From: Pinus tabuliformis
Taxonomy: Eukaryota > Streptophyta > Pinopsida > Pinales > Pinaceae
Assembly: GCA_031772625.1 (NCBI GenBank)
Contig: CM062817.1
Location: forward strand, 887,950,184-888,014,183
Reading direction: 5' to 3'
Length of the DNA: 64,000 nucleotides
Below, one piece after another: positions 32,345 through 44,420 of this stretch. Made by a program: the position numbers and the translations under genes. Within the stretch, counting starts at the first letter, position 1; each line of letters begins with the position of its first letter. The notes below the pieces were generated by a model, which was given only the letters and a program-made list of their open reading frames with translations, was not told the origin of the DNA and did not search any database.

Positions 32345-33620
32345 CACATCACTAACATTGCTTCCCAACAACTTATACAAAGTTCTAATCCAATATCCCC
32401 TTAGCAATACCATTGCTCCTCAAACCATCCTACTGATATCCTTTTCGAACACTATTTTTAGATATGCATTGCTCATCTTGCTTACAAAAATTAAAGTTAT
32501 TTCCAATATTGGAATGTGCATAACACCGAGGAGTGTTCTAATCCTTCCACTCATGAGCTTCAACTTGATTTTTCATAATCCTATGATTCTGTCTATCAAG
32601 TCATCTCCTAAGAAAACATCTCCACCATAATATATTGCATACTCATAGAACCTCTCCTTGTGAGGAGTCATATGAAAGGATATGCATGATTCAAACAACC
32701 ATGCCTCATGGTCTACATGTGTACTCAAAGAAGCCAAATACACATCCCCTCCTTCATCTGAGGAGGTTTTCTCTTTTGAAGAAGGAGCATGATCAAATCC
32801 CTTCTCTTTCTAAACAATTTTGGATTTATAGCATTTCTTGTAATGCCCTTCTTTTCCAGATCTCCAACATAACCTTATAAATTTTCCTAGAGATTTATAT
32901 ATCCCACTTGAAGATTTTTTTTTTTTGGAAGCATCCTCTTACAAACAAGGAACGTGTGTTTTTATTTTCCATATTTTTTTGTTTCATCTCCTCTAATAAC
33001 AAGAATGAGACTATACCGTTAAAACTTAAAGTAGTTGAATTACTACTTACAGAAACAACCAAACTATCCCACAATTCTAGTAAAGAACAAAACAATGATA
33101 CGATTATCTTCATTTGAAATTTTGATAGCAATAAATAATAGTTAACTTACCATGGTATTGAAGGCATCTAGATATTATGTCATTGAGTCCCCATCCTTCA
33201 TCCTCAAGTTATACAACTTTTTTCATAGGAACAACTTGTTCAATAGGGACTTACATTGGTACAAATTCCTTAACATGTTCCATAATCCATTCATTTTAGC
33301 TTCTCCTAAAAGATTTAGCAATACTAAATCTAAGAGATACAACTGTATTGTGCTCTTTTCCTTTCAATCCAACTTGGTCTAGTATTTTGTCAACATCCTT
33401 GTTGGTGTAGTACCAAATCCACAACAATCCATTGATCTTTGTCCATCAACAAATATTCCATTTTGAGCTTCCATAGCTCAAAACATTGCCCATTGAATAT
33501 ATCAATCTCTACCTTTGAACTACTTGCCTTTTCCTTTTACCACAAGAATCAATTTTGCAAATATCCCACTGTAACATGGTCTACCACAAGCCTGAGCAAA
33601 ACTCCTTAGCCAAAGAAGCA
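32345..33620 (-). pseudogene. Ty1/copia gag and protease
   Basis: On the minus strand, gag: LCSLLELWDSLVVSVSSNST, then LLEEMKQKNMEN (33131-32895; family LL.SLP.sW......Ll.EE.r). A zinc knuckle RLCWRSGKEGHYKKCYKSK near 32880-32820 has lost its second Cys and one spacer residue. Protease: HEAWLFESCISFHMTPHKER, where the family has W.lDSGAS.HMT, so D and G of the active site are changed, then YGGDVFLGDD. Upstream 33150-33620 is more gag with stops. The matching RT and integrase are not in the window. Confidence 0.82.
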
Positions 33621-33624
33621 TCCC

Positions 33625-33816
33625 CATTATGCCAAAATTGCTTTGATAACTAATGTAGGTTTTAACCCAATACAATTAATTTTTTCAAATTAATATTAAT
33701 TAGACCTAGAAGATGCAATGGCAAACAAACACATTAATACGAAGATTTTATCCTAGAAACCAAAATCGGAAAAACCAACAATATTTTTTAATACATTCTT
33801 CTTTATAGTATTACAA

Positions 33817-33820
<4 letters not shown>
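33625..33820 (-). repeat. Copia LTR end (U5) with primer site
   Basis: The minus strand reads ...TTTGGTTTCTAGGATAAAAT...AAAACCTACATTAGTTATCAAAGCA. TTATCAAAGC (near 33643) is a degraded TGGTATCAGAGC primer site, so the LTR ends at about 33655 and extends rightwards past the microsatellite. This makes it the 5' LTR of the copia element at 32345-33620. Confidence 0.6.

Positions 33821-33878
<58 letters not shown>
33821..33878. repeat. (AT)n microsatellite
   Basis: 29 consecutive AT dinucleotides inside the presumed copia LTR. Confidence 0.97.
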
Positions 33879-33879
<1 letters not shown>

Positions 33880-33880
<1 letters not shown>

Positions 33881-34690
33881 TGCGACATCCATAAATCACC
33901 AATCCATTTACCATGGATTAGAATAAAATTATAATTCCATAATTGAAACTACAAAACCATGGGAAAAGCCACCATGTGCCACAAACTGCTAAAGGCAAAA
34001 ATTGTGTGCTGAAAACTAAAAAAAAAAATTCAAAAAAATGCCCAATTTTTTTCATGGGTGCTACTTGTGAAGCCCCCAAGAAGGGAGGCTTTAACCCCTC
34101 TGTGATCCCCTCGTTGCACATGGGGATAGTCATGCTAAGAATATAAAAAATACCCAACAATGTTGTGAATTGAACACCATATGTTAATATGTCATTCAAT
34201 ATCTCATCTCTAGTACAATGGGTGATCAATTTATCCTCCCCCCTACCCGAGTGAATAGGTCAATGAAAGAGATGCTTGATTGATCAAGACCCTTGATAGA
34301 CATAGAGCCCATAAGGAAACATCTGCACCTCCCCATTGGGTTTGCTTAAGTGCTAATTGTTAGCTTATTTACTGGGTGGGTAGCCATCCCAGAAAGACAC
34401 TTCGATTCACCATTGGGTTTATATGCCCTCATCTTGAGTCCAAGGGAAGGCTTGCCCCTTATATAAGAGTAATAGTAGAGGAAAAAGTACCATTACCGAT
34501 GGTCCTAAAAGGTAAACACTTCTTTAACCCAATAAGTTATTAGTCTTACCCAAGCTCTGAGATAGTAAAGTGCTTAAAAGTAAACCCAGTAAGGTCTTGA
34601 TCAACCCAGTCGATAAAGTCCTACCCCCTTATATAATTGATATGACCTAAAATTATCTAACAGTGGGAAGAGTTGGACTTTTGTTTCTTT
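33880..34690. other. Non-coding, probably LTR-derived
   Basis: No gene is recognisable. Open frames at 33918-34229 (minus) and 33943-34146 (plus) overlap one another and show no motif. Likely the rest of the copia LTR plus unknown sequence. Confidence 0.35.
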
Positions 34691-35980
34691 GAGGGGGAGA
34701 ATGTAGGAAAACAATAAGGGTTTGAAAGATATTATAAAATCTTAAATGAAAGGTTAATCTCATGAAGTCTTGATTAACCCTTATAATTTTCACACAAGTT
34801 TGTCGTTCAAGGTCAATTCTATGAAGACTAGTCTTGATTGACCGTTCTAGTTTTCACCCAAAGGATGAATTCAACTTAGGATCGCCTTCCAATACCGTTA
34901 AAGGGCCTTTCAATTGTCCTCAATTTGCTTGTCATTCAATGGAAGGGTTATTCATTTAATTATCAATCTAGAATTCATACGAAACTTATGAACTGTCGTG
35001 AACCACATATGCTTGGTACAATTATGTTTGTGTAAAGGCATTTGTAGTAATCATGACCTACTTGAGAGAGATGGTTTACCTTTTAGTTAGGATCAACAAA
35101 ATGCAATGCTTTCAAAACCTAAATAAGGCCAACAAAGGTTAGAAGAAAATAAGAATCCTATTTCAGGGCATTATTGTTTGGAGTATTGAACACCTTAACA
35201 TAAGACCTTTCTTCTTCAAATGGTTCTGCCTTCTCAAAGTACTTATTTCCTTGACTTAGCCGGTGTCAGTTCATAGAAGATTTACTTTTCAAGTATTGAC
35301 TATTAAAAGATTTTTCAGGGCAATTTATATGGAGTTATGTACTTATATCCTTGGGATTATTCTACCCCCCATGCCTTATTAGTTATTAAAGTGATACAAA
35401 TTAATACATTAAGTTAATACATTATAGAAACATTGCGTATAATAAGGGCTATTTAAGTACCTCCCTGGTCTATCATGGGTTTAATTCATCTAAGTCAGAT
35501 GAAAAATAGTAGGGTTTTTAAGGGTTTCTATTTCATGGAGTTATGCAACTTACTATTTTCTTTTCTCCTTGGCCTTGTTCTTTGTCTAGTTAATGAAACA
35601 AGAAAGGTATGGATATATGGAGTTATGTTTCCTCTTTATGCTAGTTACTAAAATGATACAAGTAAATACATTAAAGCAATGCTTCATCAAAGTGGAGAAA
35701 TTTGGGGACATTAAAATACTTTCTCTAGTAAGACTTCATTAAGAAAGGAGGTTGACTTGTGCTCAATTTAACATATTTTTGGCACCCATCACACACCTTT
35801 TTTCCTCTCCTTTTCCTGATTATGCCTTGTTTCCTCACTTTCCACTCACAAACACATGTTTTTGACAAAGGTATGATTATCACTTTGATATGCCATTTCT
35901 ATTCTTATTTTTATGCATTATTGGGAAATTATTATTTTTCTGTACTAATTATGGTGAATAGGGAATAAAAGCATACAAGC
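34690..35980 (+). repeat. Possible LTR start after polypurine tract, with internal repeats
   Basis: TTTGAGGGGGAGAATGTAGG at 34697-34716 looks like the polypurine tract plus TG start of a plus-strand copia LTR. Downstream, phrases such as ATATGGAGTTATG and AAGTGATACAAATTAATACATTAA recur two or three times (about 35328-35420, 35535-35560, 35620-35690). No coding. Confidence 0.4.
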
Positions 35981-35989
35981 ACTCATCGG

Positions 35990-36360
35990 TAGTTGTTGCA
36001 ATTCACAGTTATTGTTTCAAATCATGTTGATGCAACTCTTGTTGCTACAACTCCCATTGTTGAAACTCTTTTTGTTACAACTCTGGACTTGTTGTGGTCA
36101 CAACTTTAACTCACAATCGATGTTGTAACTCCTATTTGTGTTGTTGTTGCAACTCCTCCCCTGGACCATTTATACAACTCCGACTGCTCAAGCCTGTTGC
36201 TACAACTCTTTCTCTGGACTATTGTTGCAACTCCTACCCAAGCCCATCATTGCAATTCGCACTTGCATCCATGGATATGAATCCAAGACAATGTGAGGAG
36301 TTGCAACTCCAAATTGACAATGTAGCAACTCTGCTACAATTGTTCCAACTCGATAATCAA
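35990..36360. repeat. Degenerate GTTGCAACTC minisatellite
   Basis: About 14 irregularly spaced copies of GTTG(C/A/T)(A/T)ACTC (for example GTTGCTACAACTC, GTTGCAACTCCT), spaced roughly 15-35 bp apart. Overlapping open frames are by-products of the repeat. A related tract lies at 45900-46200. Confidence 0.75.
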
Positions 36361-36782
36361 ACGAGTATTTGTTACTTGTAGATTGGTCAGATGCATAACA
36401 ACTAGTATTCTCATTAAGGAAAGCGACAAGGAGAAAGTAGGTGATTGTGACAGAAAGATGACTCACTTTCCACCTATCGTACCCAAATTCTTACTATCTA
36501 TGGGAAAATGATGTATAAGGATGGAACAACCTGATTCTCGTGGTTGTCCATCCTTCTATATCACTTCATTTAGATAGATTGTGATTTGTACAAAAGAGGG
36601 AAAACAATAAGAATTTAGGAGACACATAAGATAGATTGTATTGAGTCGTTAGAAAAAAAGAGTTGTTGTAACTCCATTTCTATTATATTTTGAAGTCCAC
36701 TTTCTTCCTGAATGGTTTGTTGAGTGTTCAAATCTACCTGCCTTCTTAACCCAATGTTAGTCTAAGGAGCTAGGGCATCCTC

Positions 36783-36815
36783 CCTAGTTACGCCGTAAGG
36801 CGTTCCCCTCTGAAA
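36783..36815 (+). other. Hairpin ACGCC-GTAA-GGCGT followed by TCCCCTCTGA
   Basis: A perfect 5-bp stem with a tetraloop, then 6 bases and CTGA (fits CTRR). A similar hairpin TATGCC-TTAC-GGCGTT lies at 45843-45857. It could be a Helitron 3' end, but the base after CTGA is A rather than the expected T. Confidence 0.35.
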
Positions 36816-36915
36816 TAAACTTCCCTAAAATCTCCCTGTCATCCGTCTGTGCCGTTAGATCATGTGTTAGACGATTATAGTATTGTCAATCGTTGGATTA
36901 AAAGAAGGGAGTTGA

Positions 36916-37188
36916 ATGGTTATAACCATTCACTGGGAAGCTGAAGCGAAGGTCCAGATCGATGTACGCATCGGATATTGCAGCTCCAACCAAACTTATT
37001 ACAGCAATCGAAAACCAGTGGATTTTCCCAAGACGAATTCCTGGAGCGCTCGAGCGGTGTTGTACTGTATGCATGCTCTTCAGGAGGGCAGTGCTTTATG
37101 CAGTGAAAGATGCCATCAGCAAATACAGAATAAAGACCTAAAGCTGAGTGATCGCTTCCCGCCTTTCAGATTGGAATCAGTAAAATAA
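36916..37188 (+). CDS. Unidentified 90-aa ORF in a GC-richer segment
   Basis: ATG at 36916, stop at 37186-37188. This stretch is richer in GC than its surroundings and may be an exon or 5' end of a former gene. I recognise no domain; it has 6 cysteines in the middle and C-terminal half. It stands about 1 kb upstream of the GH1 exons on the same strand but does not resemble the start of a GH1 protein. Confidence 0.25.
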   Translation: MVITIHWEAEAKVQIDVRIGYCSSNQTYYSNRKPVDFPKTNSWSARAVLYCMHALQEGSALCSERCHQQIQNKDLKLSDRFPPFRLESVK

Positions 37189-37798
37189 TCGTTCTTGGAA
37201 TGCTGTAGAATGAGCGAACTCGCAGATTTTTTTGCGATGAAATCTTTAGAGTTTTTATTTTTTTCTTGAGTTTGTTAACTTTGTTGACTTTGTTTAACTT
37301 TGTTTATATATCAACCGAATCTTGATTCATGCAATCCTTCAATAACTGTTTTAAATGTCAGCCTGATCTTGCTTCGTGCCATCCTTCAATAGCTTCTCAA
37401 GAATATAGAACTTATAATCATTTTATGGGTAGCCACAAGATCAATTCCCTTGCCAGCAATTGTATCTGCTACACTAGCGTCGCTGCTATATCTCACAATT
37501 AAGTCACTTTCATGGCTGGGACCATAACTGTGAATTCAAGAACGTTGATGTAGTTTGTGCGGATGGATAAGCACCCGGAAAATGGAACTCTTCTTACCCT
37601 ATTGCTATTGGCCTTTCGATTTGCTACTGCATCTGTATACAGTGATAAATAATGAAAAACTTAATTCCTTTCTTTATGGATTTACATGCATTATACATTA
37701 ATTCGCGTTCAATATTTGTTGCAGATCCATGCGTTGAAGTATCCTTGGGTGATCGATATTTCTGCAATCTGGAATCTCTGATCAATGCTTCTGCAGGG

Positions 37799-37865
37799 AC
37801 GAGTGGTCTCTTAGCACATTCGGTTTGTGAATAGTAATACGAGTGGTCTCTTAGCACATTCGGTT
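37799..37865 (+). repeat. 28-bp duplication with 39-bp spacing
   Basis: ACGAGTGGTCTCTTAGCACA plus TTCGGTTT occurs perfectly at 37799-37826 and 37838-37865. Confidence 0.93.
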
Positions 37866-38217
37866 TCAATAGAAGTGCTAAGGTTTCATAACCCTCCATC
37901 ATGATGCTATTAAATTTCAAGTAAGCGGTATCTCCCATTTCGGTTGCTAGGATTTGAGTATCACTGAATAACCCTATTTGTTTACATAGAGGGAGAAATA
38001 AGAGCAATGGGGTTGTTGGATAAGCAGTGTAACGGTACTCTCACAGGTCCTCGCCCTGAGAATGGCCTCGGTAAACTCAACCGGGAAGGGAAGGTCTGTT
38101 TCATCACATATCTTCATTCATCCCTTCATTTGCATTCTACTCAGTTCCTTACTTTACTTTGGGACTTTGAAGGCCAAGGCTGGAAGTAGCTATTGTTTGT
38201 TTTAACTGTATTTTCAG

Positions 38218-38548
38218 GGATTACTGTGGATGGAGGTAATGCATATGTAGTTGTTGATCAATACCGTCATTACAAGGTATTATTATCTGCAAATCTAAGA
38301 ACAGTGAATGTCACTAGGACAACCTATATGCAGTGGCTACTTGTAAGCCATCGTCAAGCTTTATGTGCATGTCCAACCCCATTATTGTTGTTTTCATACT
38401 AATGTATCAATAGTTAAACTCCTAGATGATTTGGGTAACAACCTGATGCAAAATTTCATGTGGGTTTTGAAGGAGGATATTGATCTAATGTCTGTGATGA
38501 GAGTAGATGCCTATAGATTTTCAATCTCATGGCCCAGGCTTATTCCTG
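38218..38548 (+). pseudogene. GH1 beta-glucosidase gene fragment, two exons
   Basis: Exon 38218-38276 (59 bp) encodes ITVDGGNAYVVVDQYRHYK. It is preceded by TATTTTCAG and followed by GTATTA. Exon 38473-38548 (76 bp) encodes EDIDLMSVMRVDAYRFSISW then PRLIP, preceded by an AG and followed by GTATAT. Plant family-1 glycosidases have exactly a 59-bp and a 76-bp exon here, ending in (D/Q)YHRYK and starting EDV.LM...G.DAYRFSISW.RI.P. The invariant HR is swapped to RH, and G before DAYRF is R. Exons before and after, including both catalytic glutamates, are not found, so this is a fragment. Frame and splice sites are still intact. Confidence 0.88.
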
Positions 38549-38561
38549 GTATATTTCTGAT

Positions 38562-41020
38562 ATAGAAATATGTTATCAGAACACATTCATAGAATGATAA
38601 TGAATGTTTAGGTAGCGAATTTGTGAGCAACTTTGTCTAAATGTAATGCCCTAACATTGCATTTTTTTAAAAATCGAAATTACTTATGTATTAATATTGT
38701 AAAAAAAGTTACAAACAGTATTAGGTGTGGTCTGCCATAATAAAAAACCAGGTCATACCTTGCTGCCAGCTAGCATAGGAGTAGGACCATTCTGAGTGAG
38801 CATAGGACCACATGTTTAATCCTGAGAATTTAGTAAACACTCCCTTGAAGGCAAGATGCCTTGATCTTCATTGTAATCTTTACTTCTTTTGGTTAACTGT
38901 GTCATATATGGTTTCTTTTCTGAACATGTCGAAATTACTTGGTCTTTTGTTTTGTTAATGGCACACCTACATTATTCGCTTTACTCTAATATAGTCTGTG
39001 AGCTATCATATCAAGGATTTTTCTTATCAATGATGCTATGCTATCTCATTTATCTTAGTGGTACCAATAATTGCGAGTTCTAATTATCAATTTCCCAAAT
39101 ACCTTGAAAATACCTTGGGTAGGATCAATATTTACTGGTAATTGACCTTCGGTTCTGAATTTCGCCGAGCGATTATTCACTGAAATGTAGTTGAAAGTGA
39201 AACAACAAACTTCAGTCTAAAACTTGCCAAAAAGTCTCTTGCTATTCGACCAGATTGCTCCTTTGAGTTTCCAAACATTTGGCAAGTAATGTCAGTCCAA
39301 GTCAAACTACTGTGATAATTAGATTTTTGCAGTCATCTCTATTCCAAGTCCAACTACATTAGTAATTAGATAGCCTGAGTTTCCAAACATTTGGCAAGTA
39401 ATGCCAGTCCAAGTCCAACTACAGTGATAATTAGATTTTAGCAGTCATCTCTATTCCAAATCCAACTACATTAGTAATTAGATAGCCAAGAAATGTGGGC
39501 TTCATATACTGCAAAATCAGGGCTAATGGGTCTTTCTGTCTGCCCATATAATATAATTGTAGAATTGAATTCCTTGGTATTAGTTTAAACTAACACAGAA
39601 AATAAAAAGCATAAGGCCCCAACCTTGCCGAATGACTGGATTGGCTGCATTATTAAGCTTTGTTTTTGAACTGATATTGCGCCTGTTGCGCCTGCCCAAA
39701 GGCAAGACGAAGGCATATAAACTAATATACAAACCGTGAAAAGAGTAGATGCAACCCATATCTATAGAAATATGTTATCAGAACATGTTTAGGTAGCGAA
39801 TTTGTGAGCAACTTTGTCTAAATGTAATGCCCTAACATTGCATTTTTTAAAAAATCTAAATTACTTATGTATTAATATTGTAAAAAAAGTTACAAACAGT
39901 ATTAGGTGTGGTCTGCCATAATAAAAAACCAGGTCATACCTTGCTGCCAGCTAGCATAGGAGTAGGACCATTCTGAGTGAGCATAGGACCACATGTTTAA
40001 TCCTGAGAATTTAGTAAACACTCCCTTGAAGGCAAGATGCCCTGATCTTCATTGTAATATTTACTTCTTTTGGTTAACTGTGTCATATATGGTTTCTTTT
40101 CTGAACATGTCGAAATTACTTGGTCTTTTGTTTTATTAATGGCACACCTACATTATTCGCTTTACTCTAATATAGTCTGTGAGCTATCATATCAAGGATT
40201 TTTCTTATCAACGATGCTATGCTATCTCAGTTATCTTAGTGGTACCAATAATTGCGAGTTCTAATTACCGATTTCCCAAATACCTTGAAAATACCTTCGG
40301 TAGGATCAATATTTACTGGTAATTGACCTTCGGTTCTGAATTTCGCCGAGCGATTATTCACTGAAATGTAGTTGAAAGTGAAACAACAAACTTCAGTCTA
40401 AAACTTGCCAAAAAGTCTCTTGCTATTCGACCAGATTGCTCCTTTGAGTTTCCAAACATTTGGCAAGTAATGCCAGTCCAAGTCAAACTACTGTGATAAT
40501 TAGATTTTGGTAGTCATCTCTATTCCAAGTCCAACTACATTAGTAATTAGATAGCCTAAGTTTCCAAACATTTGGCAAGTAATGCCAGTCCAAGTCAAAC
40601 TACAGTGATAATTAGATTTTAGCAGTCATCTCTATTCCAACTCCACCTACATTAGTAATTAGATAGCCCAGAAATGTGGGCTTCATATACTACAAAATCA
40701 GGGCTAATGGGTCTTTCTATCTGCCCATATAATATAATTGTAGAATTGAATTCCTTGGTATTAGTTTAAACTAACACAGAAAACTAAAAAGAATAAGGCC
40801 CCAACCTTGCCGAATGACTGGATTGGCTGCATTATTAAGCTGTGTTTTTGAATTGATATTGTGCCTGTTGCGCCTGCCCAAAGGTAAGACGAAGGCATAT
40901 AAACTAATATACAAACTGTGAAAAGAGTAGATGCAACCCATATCTATAGAAATATGTTATCAGAACACATTCATAGAATGATAATGAATGTTTAGGTAGC
41001 GAATTTGTGAGCAACTTTGT
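38562..41020 (+). repeat. 1.18-kb tandem duplication (two units plus partial third)
   Basis: Unit 1 is about 38562-39763, unit 2 about 39764-40945, and a third start runs 40946-41020 (TAGAAATATGTTATCAGAAC...). Units are nearly identical; unit 2 lacks 21 bases present in unit 1 and in the third start. Each unit holds an inner 112-bp tandem duplication (39265-39376/39377-39488 and the equivalent at about 40446). A 64-codon frame repeated in both (38889 and 40070) is not a recognisable protein. It follows the second GH1 exon directly, where an intron would be. Confidence 0.92.
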
Positions 41021-41279
41021 TTAAGAAAAGTATGCTTCAGACAATAGTATATATTTAAGACATCATATTGGAGAGAAGAATATATTTAAGAGTTCATATT
41101 GCTTGTAGAGTGAAGAAGTTATTGGTGTTGGGCTAAGAGTTTTCTTCCATCTCTAATACATAGAATTTGGTTTTTCCTCTTCCACTCTTTCTCCCTTTGT
41201 ATCTTCATCTACACTTCTATTGTAGTTGCCATTGCATAAATTCTCCTAGAATTGTTATGCTTGTGGTTTCATTTTCTGC

Positions 41280-41640
41280 GTGCATAATAATATAAGGTCT
41301 TGTTTAACATTTTTTTGCAATATATTCTTCCTCTTTCTTCTTTGTATCTATATCCAAGCACTGTGCCATATCTTCAACCTAGGCCAACACTATTTCAATT
41401 CCATGCCATCGATGAACAATTTCATTTTCCATTTTTCCATGAGGATACAACTATATTGTAGTGACCCTTGAGCCATCTTGAAATCGATGAACAATTCGAT
41501 TTTCCATTTTACCACAAGGATACAACTATATTGTAGTGACCCCTGAGCCATCTTGAAATTGCCAGAGTAGACTTTTAAGGTTTTAGTTTTTATGGTTATT
41601 AATCGATACTACAAAAGGATTATTGTGTTTGATAAGTTTA
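41280..41640 (+). other. Non-coding stretch with a 71-bp local duplication
   Basis: ATCGATGAACAATTYSATTT...ATACAACTATATTGTAGTGACC appears twice (about 41408 and 41479). Nothing else is recognised between the tandem array and the CRAL-TRIO fragment. Confidence 0.6.
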
Positions 41641-41693
41641 TTAAGCTGTCTGGTAATGGCACCTCTTGTAGCTCAATGTTTTTTACCAATTGG

Positions 41694-43185
41694 TTGGCAC
41701 ATTAAAAATTCAGTCGAATTAGTTTATTGTGTGAAGGTGGTTTGTTTCCAAAGTGGATTGTTAGTGGTTGAGTTCTGTCTGTAAACTGATTGCTCCATTG
41801 AACCTATTGCCATTCCATGTTTGCTATTTCAATTCAGTTCAGATTGGGATTTTTTCCGTTTATATAAACTATGAATTGTTTTTGAAGCATGTTAAATAAA
41901 TCAGCAATAAAAATTTGGACTCTACCATATATCTCCCTTTTCAGATTATCCACGCCTTCCATTAAGAGATGAAGTTTATATTTATGTCTGCAGCTCCTCT
42001 TGTAGGCTACAAAAATATGTTTACAATAAGATCTCAAATGAAATACTTGAAGGGCCTTACTGTCTTGTTTACATTCATACCTCTGTTCAAAGGAGTGAAA
42101 ACTGCCCTGGTGTGTCTACTTTGTGGTTGATCTAGGAATAACTTCCTCTGGCTTTTAAGGAAAGGCTTCAGGTGGTGTATTTCCTACATTCAGGGCTTCA
42201 GTAAAGACTATTTTTTGCAACCCTTGGCTGTTTCTTCTTGAGTTCAGGGTGAGTGTTAAGTTGAGTTTGCATTTTGATTCAAATAATTCATTAGATCTAT
42301 TGTTGCAGATGTGCTCATACAGTTTTTGATATGTTATGCTGTTTATACTGGAAACTGAAGTATGTAAATCGTCTAGAATTTATCTGGGATTACATTAGGA
42401 AGGGATAGATTGAGATTCCTGATTTTGTGTATGACCATGTTGGCACATTAAAAATTCAGTCGAATTAGTTTATTGTGTGAAGGTGGTTTGTTTCCAAAGT
42501 GGATTGTTAGTGGTTGAGTTCTGTCTGTAAACTGATTGCTCCATTGAACCTATTGCCATTCCATGTTTGCTATTTCAATTCTAATCATATTGGGATTTTT
42601 TCCGTTTATATAAACTATGAATTGTTTTTGAAGCATGTTAAATAAATCAGCAATAAAAATTTGGACTCTACCATATATCTCCCTTTTCAGATTATCCACG
42701 CCTTCCATTAAGAGATGAAGTTTATATTTATGTCTGCAGCTCCTCTTGTAGGCTACAAAAATATGTTTACAATAAGATCTCAAATGAAATACTTGAAGGG
42801 CCTTACTGTCTTGTTTACATTCATACCTCTGTTCAAAGGAGTGAAAACTGCCCTGGTGTGTCTACTTTGTGGTTGATCTAGGAATAACTTCCTCTGGCTT
42901 TTAAGGAAAGGCTTCAGGTGGTGTATTTCCTACATTCAGGGCTTCAGTCAAGACTATTTTTTGCAACCCTTGGCTGTTCCTTCTTGAGTTCAGGGTGAGT
43001 ATTAAGTTGAGTTTGCATTTTGATTCAAATAATTCATTAGATCTATTGTTGCAGATGTGCTCATACAGTTTTTGATATGTTATGCTGTTTATACTGGAAA
43101 CTGAAGTATGTAAATCGTCTAGAATTTATCTGGGATTACATTAGGAAGGGATAGATTGAGATTCCTGATTTTGTGTATGACCATG
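41694..43185 (+). repeat. 746-bp tandem duplication inside the CRAL-TRIO gene
   Basis: Unit 1 41694-42439, unit 2 42440-43185, joined head to tail at ACCATG/TTGGCACATT. Differences are few (a cluster near 41836 versus 42582, and the TAA/TCA codon near 42209/42955). Confidence 0.95.
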
Positions 43186-43283
43186 ATGATCAACTGGAAG
43201 ACAAAACTTTGATGGACTTTGGTGTTGAAACAGATCCCTTTCAAGTTTATGACATGGCTGCCATTGGATCATTTGATTCTTGA
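41944..43283 (+). pseudogene. Divergent CRAL-TRIO domain protein (SEC14/GDAP2-like), C-terminal exons, duplicated
   Basis: Exon A (41944-42248, repeated at 42690-42994) reads RLQKYVYNKISNEILEGPYC, LVYIHTSVQRSENCPG, then LPLAFKERLQVVYFLHSGLQ and RLFFATLGCFFLSSG, followed by a GTGAGT donor. Exon B (42342-42439; full in copy 2, 43088-43283) reads LYWKLKYVNRLEFIWDYIRK, IEIPDFVYDHDDQLEDKTLM and DFGVETDPFQVY. This matches the C-terminal half of plant divergent CRAL-TRIO proteins, thought to bind lipid. TAG and TAA replace codons between CPG and LPLAF; copy 1 has another TAA, and TAG follows RKG. The acceptor before exon B has lost its AG. It is dead in both copies. Confidence 0.85.
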
Positions 43284-44420
43284 TAGTCCTTGAGATGGGC
43301 CTCCTAGGCACTGTGCAAAATTTATCCATCAATTATGGCCATTTGTTGTATAGCATTTTATTTTCATGCTTTTCCTTCTGTATGCAAATGTGAGTGATCC
43401 CTTTCCAAGTGACTTCCCTTGACAGGAGACTATGTTCTTGAGAGAAGGCACTTTCTTGTTTTTCTATTGCAGTTTAGTTATCCAAAATTCTTGTGCTATA
43501 AAATTATGCCCTTCCGCATTGGGTGTACATATATGTAAATAGTCAAACGTGAAAACATGGCAGCATGCAATTATTATGCTTTAGTAGTTCATCTTGCCGA
43601 AGGTGTTGATGGAAAAAAGGGTGTGTAGTGCAGAAGCATGGTGAAGATTATTGTCATTGGAAAGAAAATCTACCTTTTGTGTTAAAACTTGGCTTTCAAA
43701 AGTTTCAAAAGCATGCCTAGCACACATTGTCTGCACAGTTTTTGCCTCAAAGCTAGCCAATTTCCACTACTTGACTGAAGAACTACCCTTATTGTCAAAT
43801 TTGTATTTTGACTGTTGAATTAACTTTTGATGTACCTTCTATGTATAGAATAATATATCCTGTCATGAAGAAAAACTTCATAACTCTTCCTATTTGCTAA
43901 AATTTCAAAAATGTGCGGTGTTTATAATATGTCTGGTCTTCTTCTGCATCTTGGATATCACTGAAGAAGCTCTTACATGGTTTGTTTGTGCTTGTGTGAT
44001 AAAAAAAAAAAAAAAAACATGATTAACCAACTGTTCTGGATAGACATATTTATAATGGCTTGAAAACGAATTTCTTGTTTTGCAGCGCTTTCCCTTCTCT
44101 GAAAAAATCTTCTTGAATGATAATGATAAGTTTACTTCGACAATGTTCAGTCATATGAATAAAAATCCTTTTTGAATGATAGATAAATTACTTGGACTAT
44201 GTGGATTTTGGTCCCATCAAATCATGAAGTTTGCTCTTATGTTCATGGATTTTCTCTCAATGATCATCAACTTTACAACATTGGATCAATAAATTTTGCC
44301 CAATTCAGATTCTAGAGCATGAATAATTGGGCTTGAGAGGCAAACAAACCTCTGAGCTCACCAAATTTAGCTGAAATGATATTGCCAGTTTGTTCTTATT
44401 GTATCACACTTGGGCTATAT

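Noticed and set aside
33943-34229. Overlapping plus and minus frames of 67 and 103 codons
   Set aside because: They overlap each other on opposite strands, contain no motif and lie in LTR-like AT-rich text.
35990-36360. GTTGCAACTC series as a CRISPR array
   Set aside because: Repeats are short, degenerate and unevenly spaced, there are no cas genes, and the genome is eukaryotic.
36094-36381. 95-codon Cys/Ser/Leu-rich frame
   Set aside because: It is a translation of the GTTGCAACTC repeat tract, not a protein.
38889-39083. 64-codon frame repeated at 40070 as a gene family
   Set aside because: The repeat is part of a 1.18-kb non-coding tandem duplication; the peptide shows no domain.
41834-42037. 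67-codon minus-strand frame repeated at 42550
   Set aside because: It is the shadow of the CRAL-TRIO exon on the opposite strand.
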